The notes: generated by a model from the sequence alone, not told the origin. Numbered from the stretch's first letter, positions 45,129 to 54,899 are shown. The stretch is DNA of 64,000 bases from CAZICM01 sp964537685 (GCA_964537685.1 CAZICM010000020.1:88540-152539); one strand, 5' to 3'. A program made the numbers and translations.

Positions 45129-46619
45129 ATGCGTGCGCTGCATATCTATGCAACGGTGTCGGCCCTAGGCGCGTCCGCCGTCTTGTTTTCCGCCTGTTCG
45201 GATTCCATTCATCTCGATCCCGAACCCAGACCTTCGCCCGATCCAATGGGTACGGGAGGCGCCGGCGGCGCATCCGGCCTAAGCTGCGAATCCAATTCGG
45301 ATTGCCCTGCGCCTACAGCCGTTTGCGATGCCGTCAAGCAACTCTGCGTCGAGTGCCTCGACTATGCCGACTGCGGCTTTAGGCCCGGCACCGTGTGCTC
45401 CGCGGGCAGTTGCGTGTGCCCCAAGGCGCCCGATCAATTCTGCGCCGCCCAAGGCAGCGCGCCCGCCCGCTGCGTCGACCTCAACACGTCCGGCGACGAC
45501 TGCGGCAGTTGCAGTCATGCATGTTTCGGCGCCTGCAATATGGGCAAATGCGCCGACGCCTGGGAACCCACCGAAAAAGACAGCGCTCCATCGCCCCGCA
45601 CCAACCAAATCGCCGTTTGGACAGGCTCCGCGATGATCATCTGGGGAGGCGCCTCCGACGCTGGAAACGGCTCGCCGCTCAATACGGGCGCCATCTTCAA
45701 CGCGGCCACGGGCACATGGACAGCCATCAGCACGGCCAACGCGCCCTCCGCCCGCACCTATGCGGCCGCGATATGGACAGGCACCAAAATGGTCGTCTGG
45801 GGCGGCTGGAACGGCGGCACCTACCTCAACACGGGCGGCGTCTTCGATCCCGGCACCAACACCTGGCGGCCCACCACCATGACCGACGCGCCCGAGGGCC
45901 GCTATGCGCACACCGCTGTATGGACAGGCAGCAAAATGGTCGTCTGGGGCGGCATCGGCGCCGGCCATCTCAACACGGGCGGCGTCTACGATCCGGCCCT
46001 CGACAAGTGGGACCCAATCACCACCGCCGGCGCTCCGTCGCCCCGCCGCGATCACGTCGCCGTATGGGCCAACGACCAAATGCTCATCTTCGGCGGCTTT
46101 GGCTACGACGACGTAACGCTCCTCGACAGCCAATATTTGGGCGGCATCCATTCCTACAACGTGGGCACGGGAACATGGACACCGCTCTCGACCGCAAGCC
46201 AGCCCAGCCCGCGCAGAGGCCACACGGCCGTATGGACAGGCAGCGATATGGTGGTGTGGGGCGGCGAAGGCCCGGGCATGGCCTATTTGGCGGACGGCGT
46301 GAAATACAGCCTTCAGCAAAACGCCTGGACCCCCATGAACGGCCCCTTCCCCACGGGGCGGAGTTTCCACACGGCCGTATGGATTAACAATCGCATGATT
46401 ATATGGGGCGGCTATAACGGCGGACGCCTCGGCGACGGCGGACTTTACGATCCCAACAGCAATACCTGGGATGTAAAGGGCATGCCCACCGCGCTCGGCG
46501 CCCGGAGCGGTCACACCTCGATCGATATTGGCGGCAAAATGGTCGTATGGGGCGGAACCCTTTCCAACGGCGCTACAACCGATACCGGCGGATTGTTCGA
46601 TCCCGCATTTACACCTTGA
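45129..46619 (+). CDS. Kelch-repeat lipoprotein
   Basis: This 496-residue surface protein has signal and lipobox 'VLFSAC', a Gly/Ala linker (MGTGGAGGASG), a Cys-rich EGF-like stretch (~50-150; 'CESNSDCPAPTAVCDA', 'CGSCSHACFGACNMGKC') and then about six Kelch blades ('TGTKMVVWGGW', 'MVVWGGIGAG', 'MIIWGGYNGG'), which form a beta-propeller. No enzymatic residues are evident; probably adhesion or carbohydrate binding. The same architecture is common in myxobacteria. Confidence 0.82.
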   Translation: MRALHIYATVSALGASAVLFSACSDSIHLDPEPRPSPDPMGTGGAGGASGLSCESNSDCPAPTAVCDAVKQLCVECLDYADCGFRPGTVCSAGSCVCPKAPDQFCAAQGSAPARCVDLNTSGDDCGSCSHACFGACNMGKCADAWEPTEKDSAPSPRTNQIAVWTGSAMIIWGGASDAGNGSPLNTGAIFNAATGTWTAISTANAPSARTYAAAIWTGTKMVVWGGWNGGTYLNTGGVFDPGTNTWRPTTMTDAPEGRYAHTAVWTGSKMVVWGGIGAGHLNTGGVYDPALDKWDPITTAGAPSPRRDHVAVWANDQMLIFGGFGYDDVTLLDSQYLGGIHSYNVGTGTWTPLSTASQPSPRRGHTAVWTGSDMVVWGGEGPGMAYLADGVKYSLQQNAWTPMNGPFPTGRSFHTAVWINNRMIIWGGYNGGRLGDGGLYDPNSNTWDVKGMPTALGARSGHTSIDIGGKMVVWGGTLSNGATTDTGGLFDPAFTP

Positions 46620-46651
46620 TTGACGGCCAATTTGATCGTAATGAATTCAAG

Positions 46652-47692
46652 ATGTCCCGCGCCAGGGAGGCTCTTTGTTTTGGCCTGATTACGGCATTAT
46701 GTGCCTGCGCTCCCGGCGAATCCAATAAACCAATACAAACAGATACCAAACTAATTCTCGCGGCCTACTCCGCGCCGCGGGAAGTCTTTGAGCAAGCGAT
46801 AATTCCGGCCTTTGCCGAACGCTACAAAGCCGAAACCGGCAAAAGCATTTCGGTCGAAGCCTCTTATTTAGCGAGCGGCGCCCAGGCGAGAGCAGTCATT
46901 TCAGGATTTGAAGCGGATATTGCCGTGCTCGCCCTCGAAGGCGATATCGATAAAATCGCGGCGGCCGGGCTATTGTCCCCTCAATGGAGACAAAAATCCG
47001 GCCGGCCTTTTGTAATTGGTTCGCTCGTCACCTTTGCAGTACGTCCCGGCAATCCAAAACAAATCCAATCCTATGGTGATTTAGCCCGCCCCGGCATTGA
47101 AGTCCTGCTGCCCAATCCAAAGACAAGCGGAGCCGCCCAATGGAATGGAAATGCCCTCTATGGTGCGGCCTTGCTCGGTTACGCCGGCGTGCCCGGAAAC
47201 GATAAAAACGCCGCCGATGCCTTTCTAAAAAGCGTGCTCAATAACGTGCTTATCCTCGATAAAGGCGCCCGCGAAAGCATGATCACCTTTGAAAAAGGAA
47301 TAGGCGATGTGGCCATCACCTACGAAAGCGAAATCGCCGCCGGCCGCCTCGCGGGACGCAATTACGACACCGTCATTCCAAAGGCCGCACTGCTCGTCGA
47401 AATTCCCGGAGCGGTAATCGATCAAATTGCAAAAAAACACGGTGTAATGGATGAAGCCGAACGCTTTATTCAATTTTTACATTCACAAACCGCGCAGGAA
47501 GCCTTTATTCGCTATGGCTTCCGAAGCATCGCAAACAGCCCCGGAACCGAACGCCCAATCGTTCTAAATCCTCCTCTTCCGGCCGGTGTGCGCCTGTTTC
47601 GCATTGGCGAAATCGGCGGCTGGGATTCTTTACGGTCAAATCTCTATGGGAATGGCGGTCTATTTGAACGTATGTGGGAGGCGAGGCCCTAA
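46652..47692 (+). CDS. sulfate/thiosulfate-binding lipoprotein (Sbp/CysP-like)
   Basis: The start is at the ATG at 46652 (MSRAREALCFG); the longer frame begins inside the Kelch gene. A signal ends in 'ALCAC', a lipobox. The 346 residues follow the Sbp fold: 'LILAAYSAPREVFEQAIIPAF', 'SYLASGAQARAVISGFEADIAVLALEGDIDKI' and 'GVMDEAERFIQFLHSQTAQEAF'. The permease and ATPase genes of an ABC transporter are not adjacent, so it is an orphan binding protein here. The Sel1-like gene follows closely (its start is 30 bp after this stop). Confidence 0.83.
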   Translation: MSRAREALCFGLITALCACAPGESNKPIQTDTKLILAAYSAPREVFEQAIIPAFAERYKAETGKSISVEASYLASGAQARAVISGFEADIAVLALEGDIDKIAAAGLLSPQWRQKSGRPFVIGSLVTFAVRPGNPKQIQSYGDLARPGIEVLLPNPKTSGAAQWNGNALYGAALLGYAGVPGNDKNAADAFLKSVLNNVLILDKGARESMITFEKGIGDVAITYESEIAAGRLAGRNYDTVIPKAALLVEIPGAVIDQIAKKHGVMDEAERFIQFLHSQTAQEAFIRYGFRSIANSPGTERPIVLNPPLPAGVRLFRIGEIGGWDSLRSNLYGNGGLFERMWEARP

Positions 47693-47710
47693 TCCTTTCG
47701 CTCTTACAAC

Positions 47711-47716
47711 AGGAGG
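47711..47716 (+). promoter_or_regulatory. AGGAGG ribosome-binding site deciding a TTG start
   Basis: AGGAGG lies six bases before TTG at 47722. This selects the TTG over the more distant upstream open-frame start. Confidence 0.75.
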
Positions 47717-47721
47717 CTGTC

Positions 47722-49773
47722 TTGCATCGTATATTTTATAAATTTTATCGAATTGGCTTGGCCTCCGCCGTCCTCGTTGCATCGGGCTGTGGCGCCGCAG
47801 GAGGAACGGCTCCCGCTTCCAGCCAAAGCGCGCCCAGCGCCAAGGCGATGACGATTGTGCCCGATGAAAATCGAAAGGCTTGTTCATCCGGCGATAGCCT
47901 CGCCTGTGAGCGCGCAGGCTTGCCCTACCGCGAAAAAAGCATGTCCGCTCCGCTCGATCCCGAGGCCGATCGAGCCCTGTTTCAAGCCGCCTGCGATCGC
48001 GATGTGGCCGGAGGCTGTACCGCCCTCGCTTGGCTTCTTCCTCCCGGTGAAGATGCGCGCGCCATCGCCGTGATGGCCCGGGGCTGCACGCTTGGAAGCG
48101 GTGAAAGCTGTTATGGCTTGGCCCTCGCCAATCAGCAGGGAAGAGGCGTTCCAAAAGACGATGGCCGCGCCGCGCGCTTGTTTCAGGAAGCCTGTGAACG
48201 GGGCGCTCTCGATGCGTGTCTCGAAAGCGCGCCCATCTTGGAAGGAGGCCGCGGCGTGCCCGCAAATCCCACGCTCGCCGCGCTTCATTACGCGAAAGCC
48301 TGCGATGGCAAAAAAGGCGATGCCTGCGCCGGTTTGGCCGTGATGACAGCTCTGGGACAAGGCGTTCAAAAGAATTACGGCGATGCGCTCCGGCTCTTTG
48401 AAAAAGGCTGTTCGCTCGGTTCGGCCGTCGCCTGCACAGGCTTGGGCGAAACCCATAAAAAAGGCTACGGCGTCGCTAAAAATGATGTCCTCGCGGCCGA
48501 CTTTTTCCGAAAGGGCTGTTTGGGAAAACATCAGCTCGCGTGCAAGCTCTTGGCCGAGCATTTGGCTGAAGCGCCGCCTCCCGCGCGCAACGATGCCGAG
48601 GCGCTCAAAATGGCCGGCGAAATCTGTTCGCCCCAAGAACCTTCGATGTGCGCGCTCGCCGGTGCGCTGGCTCAATCGGGACGCGGATTAAAGGAACCCG
48701 ATTACACGCTCGCGGCCACCTTTTCTGGCAAGGCATGCGATGCGGGCCACGGCATGGGCTGTACCCGGCTGGGCCTCTTGTATTTGCGCGGAAAGGGCGT
48801 TTCCCAGCGCGATCCAAAGCAGGGCTACGAGCTCATCGACAAAGGCTGTTCGCTTGGATTCGCGGGCGCCTGCACCATTTTAGGAACGGCCTACGCGCAC
48901 GGCGACAGTGTGCCGATGGACAATACCCGCGCCGAGGTGCTCTTTAGAACGGCTTGTGAAAAGGGCGATTCAAAGGGATGCGCAAGGCTTGGCCTTTGTT
49001 ATCAAGCCAGAAAGCCTGGTGGAGCGAGTTACGACATGGGCATCGCGCAGGCGGCCGCCGATTGCAGGCGCACGGCGCAGGCTTGCGAGTGGCTGGGCAA
49101 TGTTCCCCCGGCCCTTGCGGAAGAGGCTTTTAAAATGCTCGTCGAGAGCTGTGATGCCGAAATTAGGCCGGCGTGCAGTTCCTTGGCGAAAGCGGTTTCG
49201 GCGGGGCATGTGCCCAAGAATGCGGTGAAGGTAATGACCGCTGAAATTCAAGGCCGCTGCGAACAGGGCAAAGCCGTGTGGTGCAGGCGAATCGGCTTCT
49301 GGCACGAGCAGGGATTAAGCGTTGCGCAGAGCGATACGAAGGCGCGCTCGTTTTACAAGCGGGCCTGCGACGGCGGCGATGCCCGCGGATGCGGCGATTT
49401 AGGGCGGATGATGGTGCTGGGGCTGGGCGGCGAAAAAGATCGCGATGGGGCGATGGCCATTTTTAGAAAAGCCTGCGATCGGAACGACAAAGAAGGCGCG
49501 GGTTCCTGCGGCCATTTAGGGATGCTCTACATCAACGACAGCAAAGAGGCCGAGCATCAGATGGGCGAAGGATTGTTGGAGCGGGCTTGTTCGCTGGGCG
49601 ACGCTCAGTCCTGCGATCGCCTGGGAGGTTTTTTTGCGCTGGGCTCCAAAGGTTTTGTGAAGGATGAGAAGCGGGCGGCCGATTTGCTGGAGCGGGCTTG
49701 CGTGGTGGGCGCTTTGGCTTGCGATGAGGCCCGCAAGCTTCGGGAGAAGCTTGGCTTGGATGATTTGAAATAA
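47722..49773 (+). CDS. Cys-rich Sel1/Hcp-like repeat lipoprotein
   Basis: The start is TTG at 47722, supported by a perfect AGGAGG six bases upstream; the frame is open to 47674. The signal (YRIGLASAVLVASGC) has a lipobox. The 683-residue mature protein is built of many ~36-residue Sel1-like helix repeats ('GLALANQQGRGVPKDDGRAARLFQEACERGALDAC' pattern), each with a Cys pair as in Helicobacter Hcp proteins. These are usually protein-binding scaffolds; the partners are unknown. It follows the sulfate-binding gene and converges with the M23-like gene, which ends 11 bp later. Confidence 0.85.
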   Translation: MHRIFYKFYRIGLASAVLVASGCGAAGGTAPASSQSAPSAKAMTIVPDENRKACSSGDSLACERAGLPYREKSMSAPLDPEADRALFQAACDRDVAGGCTALAWLLPPGEDARAIAVMARGCTLGSGESCYGLALANQQGRGVPKDDGRAARLFQEACERGALDACLESAPILEGGRGVPANPTLAALHYAKACDGKKGDACAGLAVMTALGQGVQKNYGDALRLFEKGCSLGSAVACTGLGETHKKGYGVAKNDVLAADFFRKGCLGKHQLACKLLAEHLAEAPPPARNDAEALKMAGEICSPQEPSMCALAGALAQSGRGLKEPDYTLAATFSGKACDAGHGMGCTRLGLLYLRGKGVSQRDPKQGYELIDKGCSLGFAGACTILGTAYAHGDSVPMDNTRAEVLFRTACEKGDSKGCARLGLCYQARKPGGASYDMGIAQAAADCRRTAQACEWLGNVPPALAEEAFKMLVESCDAEIRPACSSLAKAVSAGHVPKNAVKVMTAEIQGRCEQGKAVWCRRIGFWHEQGLSVAQSDTKARSFYKRACDGGDARGCGDLGRMMVLGLGGEKDRDGAMAIFRKACDRNDKEGAGSCGHLGMLYINDSKEAEHQMGEGLLERACSLGDAQSCDRLGGFFALGSKGFVKDEKRAADLLERACVVGALACDEARKLREKLGLDDLK

Positions 49774-49784
49774 TGCGATTGAAT

Positions 49785-50474
49785 TTATTTAGGCAGCGAT
49801 TTGCCATTTTTAAATCCGCCTAAAAGCTCGCGGATCTCGTCTTCCAATAAAAAAGTCCCCGAATATTGTTCGACTTCCCCATCGAGCAAAAAGCCCAAAT
49901 GCAAATGCGGGCTTCCCCTGGCTTTTCCCGACATCCCCAATCGCTCGCCCGCTTCGATAATCTGCCTTTTGGATGAGCCTTCCGCTTGATGGTATTCCAA
50001 TTCGGAAAGATGGGCGTAATATAAATGCGTTACTTTTTTCCCCTTCCAGGGAATGGGAACATCCAATCGAATTCGAATACAATTCGGTGTATCTCCGCGC
50101 CCCGTCCACAGCGTATGGCCTGCCTCGGAATAATCGAGCGCCCCCGCCGCGATTGCATACACGGGCCTTGGGCTTCCCGCGATATCCAAGCCCGTATCGG
50201 CTTTATAGCCCGCAAAGACGCCGCCCGGCATTGGATTGTAAAATCCGCTCGGCAAAAGCGAGGATTTTTGTTTCTCCGGCGCGGGTTCCGCAGGCTCAGA
50301 GGGAGCCGGGGCTGATAATTCAATCGCATTGCCTTTTTCGTTTGTTGTATTGATCGCGAAGAAAGGCGAGGGAGAAACAAAAGCCTGCTCCGGTGCCGAA
50401 GCCGTACAAGCCGATAGAATGAGTAATAAAATCGGTATTTTATTTTGAAGAGCAATCCCAGCTTTTGCTTTCAT
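49785..50474 (-). CDS. M23 (LytM)-like peptidase lipoprotein, possibly missing one zinc ligand
   Basis: The start is placed at the ATG at 50474 (MKAKAGIALQNKIP); the frame is open to 50585. A lipoprotein signal ends LILSAC. In the 229 residues, the M23 fold is seen by 'HLYYAHLSELEYHQAEG', 'IIEAGERLGMSGKARGSPHLHLGF' (HLH ligands). The first motif, normally HxGxD, reads D-T-G-L-D ('YKADTGLDIAG'), so the usual first zinc His seems absent. It may be a degenerate regulator or use an altered metal site. It starts 109 bp from the divergent DUF255 gene. Confidence 0.75.
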   Translation of the reverse strand: MKAKAGIALQNKIPILLLILSACTASAPEQAFVSPSPFFAINTTNEKGNAIELSAPAPSEPAEPAPEKQKSSLLPSGFYNPMPGGVFAGYKADTGLDIAGSPRPVYAIAAGALDYSEAGHTLWTGRGDTPNCIRIRLDVPIPWKGKKVTHLYYAHLSELEYHQAEGSSKRQIIEAGERLGMSGKARGSPHLHLGFLLDGEVEQYSGTFLLEDEIRELLGGFKNGKSLPK

Positions 50475-50583
50475 AAACAGTTTATCGGGCCGGGCCGCCT
50501 TTGTGTGACCGGGCATCCGGTGAATATCGTGCTTCTGAAGAATGGGCCTTGGATCGGGAGGCAATTGCTGCTCGAATAAAACC

Positions 50584-52245
50584 ATGCTTCGCCGTTCTTA
50601 TTGGCCCGCTGTCTTCGCGCTCTTGCTTGCCTTGCCCGCGTGTCCCTCCAACGGTGGCAGGACAAAACAGGGCTCGGATATCCGCCAAGAGGACCTCAAA
50701 AAAAATACCGGCCCAGACCTCGCCAAAGAACGTGAAAAAGGCTTAAAAAGGCTGTTTGAGTGGTATTCCTGGGACGCTTCCGCCTTCGCAAAAGCCAAGA
50801 GTGAGCGCCGCTACATCCTCCTCTATGGCGCCGCCGAATGGTGTCACTGGTGCCACGTAATGGAGGATACGACTTATGTCGATCCCGAAGTAGGCCGCAT
50901 CATCAAAGAGCGATTTGTTGCGATCCGCGTGGATATCGATTCGCGTCCCGACATCGCCGAACGTTATGGAGACTGGGGCTGGCCCGCGACCATTTTGTTT
51001 TCGCCGGATGCCGAGGAAATAGGCAAATACAGAGGTTATTTAACGGCGCCCGAGTTTAGCGAGATTTTAGGGCGTATCGATGCCATTCATCAAGAAGTCA
51101 CAAAGGGCTCGCTTCCCACCGATAGCGATCCATCCGACAAAGCGCCTGTGATTGAAGCGCTGGGCGCCATAGGTGCGCGGGTGATGCTGGATATGGATAG
51201 CTATTACGATAAAGAGCTGGGCGGCTGGGGGATGCGCCAAAAGGCGCCGCTTGGAGCCAATGCCGAGTTTGAACTCCGCCGCTATGCGCACGGTTCTCAA
51301 AGTGCCTTGCAGCGCGCCGCATTTTCGCTGGAAAAACAAAGATCGCTCATCGATCCGGTGTGGGGCGGTATCTATCAATATTCGGCGGGAGGCTCTTGGG
51401 CCGATCCCCATTATGAAAAATTAATGAGCTATCAGGCCGAGAATATCGAAGCCTATGCGAGGGCCTACGCGCTTACGAAGAACCCAGCGTTTTTGGAGGA
51501 TGCCAGGAAGCTTGAAAAGTATTTGTCGACATTTTTAATGAATAGCGATGGGGCTTTTTTAGGGAGCCAGGATGCCGATGTGGGGGCGCACGATCGCGGG
51601 GTGCCTTTTGTGGAAGGCGCTGTGTATTACAAGCTCGACGAAAATCGAAGGCGCGCGCTGGGTATGCCGAGGGTCGATCCCAATGTGTACGCTTATGAAA
51701 ATGGTTTAGCGATTGCGGCGCTTTGCGCGTTGTTTGAAGCCGCGCCCGATAGCGGTGTGCTGGGCAGGGCCAGAAGAGCGGCCGATTTGCTTCTTAAAAC
51801 GCATCTAACCCCCGAAGGCCAGGTGACACGGCCTTTTAAGATAGCGACGAAGGTGCGTTATTTGGCCGATGCGGCATCGTTTGGGCGGGGTTTGGCGAGG
51901 CTCGGCGAGATCACCGGGGATTTAACATATACCGACGCCGCCGAAAAAATCGCCGCGGCGATGATTGCCAATTTAGAAGATCCAAGCGACGGCGGTTATT
52001 GGTCACATACGCCCGATCCATCGGCGGCGGGCGTATTTACGCGGCGCGACAAGCCCTTTGGGCACAACGTGACGGCGGCGCGCTTCTTTAGTTTGCTCGC
52101 GAAAATAAAGAAAGAACAAGGCATACAGCTTCGGGCAAAACGGGCGCTCGCGGCGATTTCAACGCCCAGGCGGCTGGAAAAACAAGGCCGGATGGTCGGC
52201 CAATATTTGCTCGCGCTCGACGATGCGGGTGTGATTGCCTGGTAG
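50584..52245 (+). CDS. DUF255 thioredoxin-domain lipoprotein (YyaL/SPATA20-like)
   Basis: The start is the ATG at 50584 (MLRRSYWPAVFALLLALPAC), giving a lipoprotein signal with lipidated Cys20; the frame is open to 50542. The 553-residue protein has a thioredoxin-like domain ('ERRYILLYGAAEWCHWCHVM', Cys87-x-x-Cys90) followed by a glycosidase-like helical region ('GGIYQYSAGGSWADPHYEKLMSYQAENIEAYA' and 'DAGVIAW'). The family is usually cytoplasmic, so the lipoprotein signal is unusual. The alpha/beta hydrolase follows by 17 bp. Confidence 0.85.
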   Translation: MLRRSYWPAVFALLLALPACPSNGGRTKQGSDIRQEDLKKNTGPDLAKEREKGLKRLFEWYSWDASAFAKAKSERRYILLYGAAEWCHWCHVMEDTTYVDPEVGRIIKERFVAIRVDIDSRPDIAERYGDWGWPATILFSPDAEEIGKYRGYLTAPEFSEILGRIDAIHQEVTKGSLPTDSDPSDKAPVIEALGAIGARVMLDMDSYYDKELGGWGMRQKAPLGANAEFELRRYAHGSQSALQRAAFSLEKQRSLIDPVWGGIYQYSAGGSWADPHYEKLMSYQAENIEAYARAYALTKNPAFLEDARKLEKYLSTFLMNSDGAFLGSQDADVGAHDRGVPFVEGAVYYKLDENRRRALGMPRVDPNVYAYENGLAIAALCALFEAAPDSGVLGRARRAADLLLKTHLTPEGQVTRPFKIATKVRYLADAASFGRGLARLGEITGDLTYTDAAEKIAAAMIANLEDPSDGGYWSHTPDPSAAGVFTRRDKPFGHNVTAARFFSLLAKIKKEQGIQLRAKRALAAISTPRRLEKQGRMVGQYLLALDDAGVIAW

Positions 52246-52262
52246 GCGAAAGGAAGCGCGTT

Positions 52263-53126
52263 ATGGGGATATTGCCGCTCTTGGAATCCATTGCGCACGG
52301 CGGCCTCTTGTTATCGGGCGCAAAAAGCCGTGTTTATAAGACCAAAATATCCGATGTGCATTTCTACGATATTCGCGGCGGCGGATCGTTGGGAACGGTG
52401 ATCGTGCTGCATGGCATCAGCTCTCAGGCATCGGCGTTTTCAAGTTTAATTCACCGGCTCAGGCGTTCATTTAGCCGCATTATCGCGCCCGACGCGCCTG
52501 GTCATGGGCGAAGCGGCGAGCCATTTACGCCTCTCACGCCGGCCGTATTGCGGCAATGCATGATTGAATTTCTCGATGCCTTTACCGATAGGCCCGCGGT
52601 GCTCTTTGGGGGTTCGCTGGGGGGCGCCGTGGCCGTGGGATATGCCTTGGTCCGGCCAGAGCGCGTGAGCGGGCTGGTCTTGGCTTCACCAGGAGGCGCG
52701 GCCATGGATGAGGCTGCTCTTTCCGAATTTATGAAAACCTTTCATTTAAAATCCAAGGCCGAGGCTGTTGAATTTGTAGCAAAAATTAATTCGCAAACAC
52801 CTTGGTATGCGCCGCTGATTGCACCGGATTTAATTCATTTGTTTGAAAGGCCGTCGGTGCGGCATTTCACCGGATCGGTATCGACCGGGGATTTATTTCA
52901 AGCGGACGAACTTTCAACCCTGAAAATGCCAATCCGCGTCGTTTGGGGCAGGGAAGATCGATTGATGCCCGCTCAGGCATTGGAATTTTATCGGAATCAT
53001 TTGCCATCCCATGCAATTTTTGAAGAACCCGATGGTTTTGGGCATTGCCCTCATTTGGACGATCCCAAATGGCTGGCCGATCGGGTGATCGAGATGGGAA
53101 GGCGGGCCGCCGGGCTTAAAGCTTAA
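52263..53126 (+). CDS. alpha/beta hydrolase
   Basis: This 287-residue enzyme has nucleophile Ser118 in GGSLGG, acid Asp in 'VWGREDRLMP' and a His in 'GFGHCPHL'. The oxyanion-region segment 'VIVLHGISSQASAFSSLIH' is typical. No signal peptide is obvious, though the N-terminus is mildly hydrophobic. It is 17 bp downstream of the DUF255 gene and may act with it; the stop overlaps that of the convergent OmpA gene by 4 bp. Confidence 0.85.
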   Translation: MGILPLLESIAHGGLLLSGAKSRVYKTKISDVHFYDIRGGGSLGTVIVLHGISSQASAFSSLIHRLRRSFSRIIAPDAPGHGRSGEPFTPLTPAVLRQCMIEFLDAFTDRPAVLFGGSLGGAVAVGYALVRPERVSGLVLASPGGAAMDEAALSEFMKTFHLKSKAEAVEFVAKINSQTPWYAPLIAPDLIHLFERPSVRHFTGSVSTGDLFQADELSTLKMPIRVVWGREDRLMPAQALEFYRNHLPSHAIFEEPDGFGHCPHLDDPKWLADRVIEMGRRAAGLKA

Positions 53127-54784
53127 GGCTTCTTTTCGGCGGGTTTGGCGTCGGCCGGTTTCTTGGGCGAGGGCAGGGGGATCGCCGGTTTTTTATCGGC
53201 GGGCTTTACCGTTGTTGCGGCGGGAGGTGCAGCCGGTTTATCGCCCGGAGCGCCAGGCTCTTTTTGCTGAAGAATCTTAAATTGAACGCGGCGATTCTTC
53301 TTGCGCCCTTCTTCGCTCTCGTTATCGGCGATGGGAACATCTTGGCCATAGCCCTTCGCCTCGAGCCTCAAAAAGTCTACACCCCGCTTCACCAGCGCCT
53401 TGCGCACCGCCTGCGCGCGATTCTGCGACAGCGTCTTGTTGTGTTCGGGCTTGCCTTGATTATCCGTGTGACCCTGCACTTCTACCTTGAGAATTTCAGG
53501 ATGCTCTTTCAGCGTCTGCGCGACTTGATCCAAAAGCGGGAAGCTGACTTCTTTAATCGTCGCTAAATCAAAATCGAATTGAACCTGCTCGTTGATAACG
53601 ATTTCGGCCTTGGTGACTTGCACCGCCGGACAGCCGTTCTTCTTGGGATCTTCGTTCGCAATGCCCTTTTCCGTGGGGCATCCGTCCTTGTCATCGCGGA
53701 ACCCATCGCCGTCGGTATCGCCCGGGCAGCCATTGGTCGCCGGATCGTTCGTGCGCAATCCAGGGATATCCACGCAGGCATCCGCATCGTCGGTGACTGT
53801 ATCGCCGTCGGTATCCTTGGGCGGAGGACAACCGTTCTTCGCCGGATCGGGATTGGCCACCCCCACCACCGTGGGACACGCATCGTAGTCATCCGCGATG
53901 CCATCGAGATCGGTATCTTTGGGCGGCGGACAGCCATTTTTCGCGGGATCGGGATGAGCATAACCAGGCGCATCGGGACAGGCATCGCTGGCATCGGCAA
54001 TCCCGTCTCCATCGCGATCGGGAGGCGGAGGCGGAGGCGCTTGTTCGGGCATTGGCTTGCGTTTGCGCTCAAAGCCCACATCCACGCCCAGCCTCAAGCC
54101 AAACAGCGTTGCATTGCCTGCGCCCAGCGCGCATCCATCGAGTTCGGCGGACGAGAGCTGATAGCGATCGAAACCCAGCTCGGCCATCACGCCGACACCG
54201 CCTGCGATAGGCGCTTCGATACCGATACCGCCCCGGAAGCCGAAAGCGCCTGAGTCGTTGGCGCTGCACACCTGCGGATTCAGATTGACATTGGGATTCA
54301 CGGCGGCCGTCGCGAAACTCGCATCGAGGCGCTGCCAGGTTACACCGCCGCCCAAACCGAGATAGAGCGCGATGTTCTCGTTTCTCACGGGATAGAAGCG
54401 GCCGAGCGCCCACAGCGTATTGAGATCGCGCTCCACTTCTTTAAACACGGTAGAGCCTTCATCTTTGCGATCCTGGCCAAAATTAAGGTGTTCATAGCCA
54501 AGACCCACGGAGAAGCGCCACACGGGCTTCACAAAGCCGGAGATACCAAAGAGCGGTCCAGAGGGCTCAAAAGGCTCGCCATAGGGCGAGTCATTCAAAC
54601 GTGTTCCAAAGCCCAAATGGCCAAAGACGGCGAAGCTTGTACCGACTTGATCCTTACCTGCGGCGCCCCAGGAAACGACCTCGGTTTCGGAATTTTCTTC
54701 GGCCATCGCAGGAGCCGCGAGAGACAGCACGGCGAGCGCGAGCGTGGTGTATGGGATGTGAAGAAGCGGGCGGCAGATAGGCAT
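53123..54784 (-). CDS. OmpA-family outer membrane protein with thrombospondin type-3 repeats
   Basis: This 553-residue protein has signal 'TLALAVLSLAAPAMA', a beta-barrel-like N-terminal region (~30-250), four calcium-binding TSP3 repeats ('DRDGDGIADASDACPD', 'DTDLDGIADDYDACPT', 'DTDGDTVTDDADACVD', 'DTDGDGFRDDKDGCPT') and a C-terminal OmpA peptidoglycan-binding domain ('VEVQGHTDNQGKPEHNKTLSQNRAQAV'). A Lys/Pro/Ala tail ends it. It ties outer membrane to the cell wall. It diverges from the Gly-rich lipoprotein by 182 bp. Confidence 0.92.
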   Translation of the reverse strand: MPICRPLLHIPYTTLALAVLSLAAPAMAEENSETEVVSWGAAGKDQVGTSFAVFGHLGFGTRLNDSPYGEPFEPSGPLFGISGFVKPVWRFSVGLGYEHLNFGQDRKDEGSTVFKEVERDLNTLWALGRFYPVRNENIALYLGLGGGVTWQRLDASFATAAVNPNVNLNPQVCSANDSGAFGFRGGIGIEAPIAGGVGVMAELGFDRYQLSSAELDGCALGAGNATLFGLRLGVDVGFERKRKPMPEQAPPPPPPDRDGDGIADASDACPDAPGYAHPDPAKNGCPPPKDTDLDGIADDYDACPTVVGVANPDPAKNGCPPPKDTDGDTVTDDADACVDIPGLRTNDPATNGCPGDTDGDGFRDDKDGCPTEKGIANEDPKKNGCPAVQVTKAEIVINEQVQFDFDLATIKEVSFPLLDQVAQTLKEHPEILKVEVQGHTDNQGKPEHNKTLSQNRAQAVRKALVKRGVDFLRLEAKGYGQDVPIADNESEEGRKKNRRVQFKILQQKEPGAPGDKPAAPPAATTVKPADKKPAIPLPSPKKPADAKPAEKKP

Positions 54785-54899
54785 TGGAGTTGGGCCTTCT
54801 TACGCGAGTTACCGTGTATTTCCAAGAGGTGACACACGGAACTTGCGAATTGGCTTGAGCGGGGGTGTTTTCTTTTAACAAGTTCTAAAAGATTGGCTT

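Noticed and set aside
45279..46514. 411-codon open frame on the minus strand
   Set aside because: It is antisense to the Kelch-repeat gene; its Ala/Gly/His composition reflects the repeats on the other strand.
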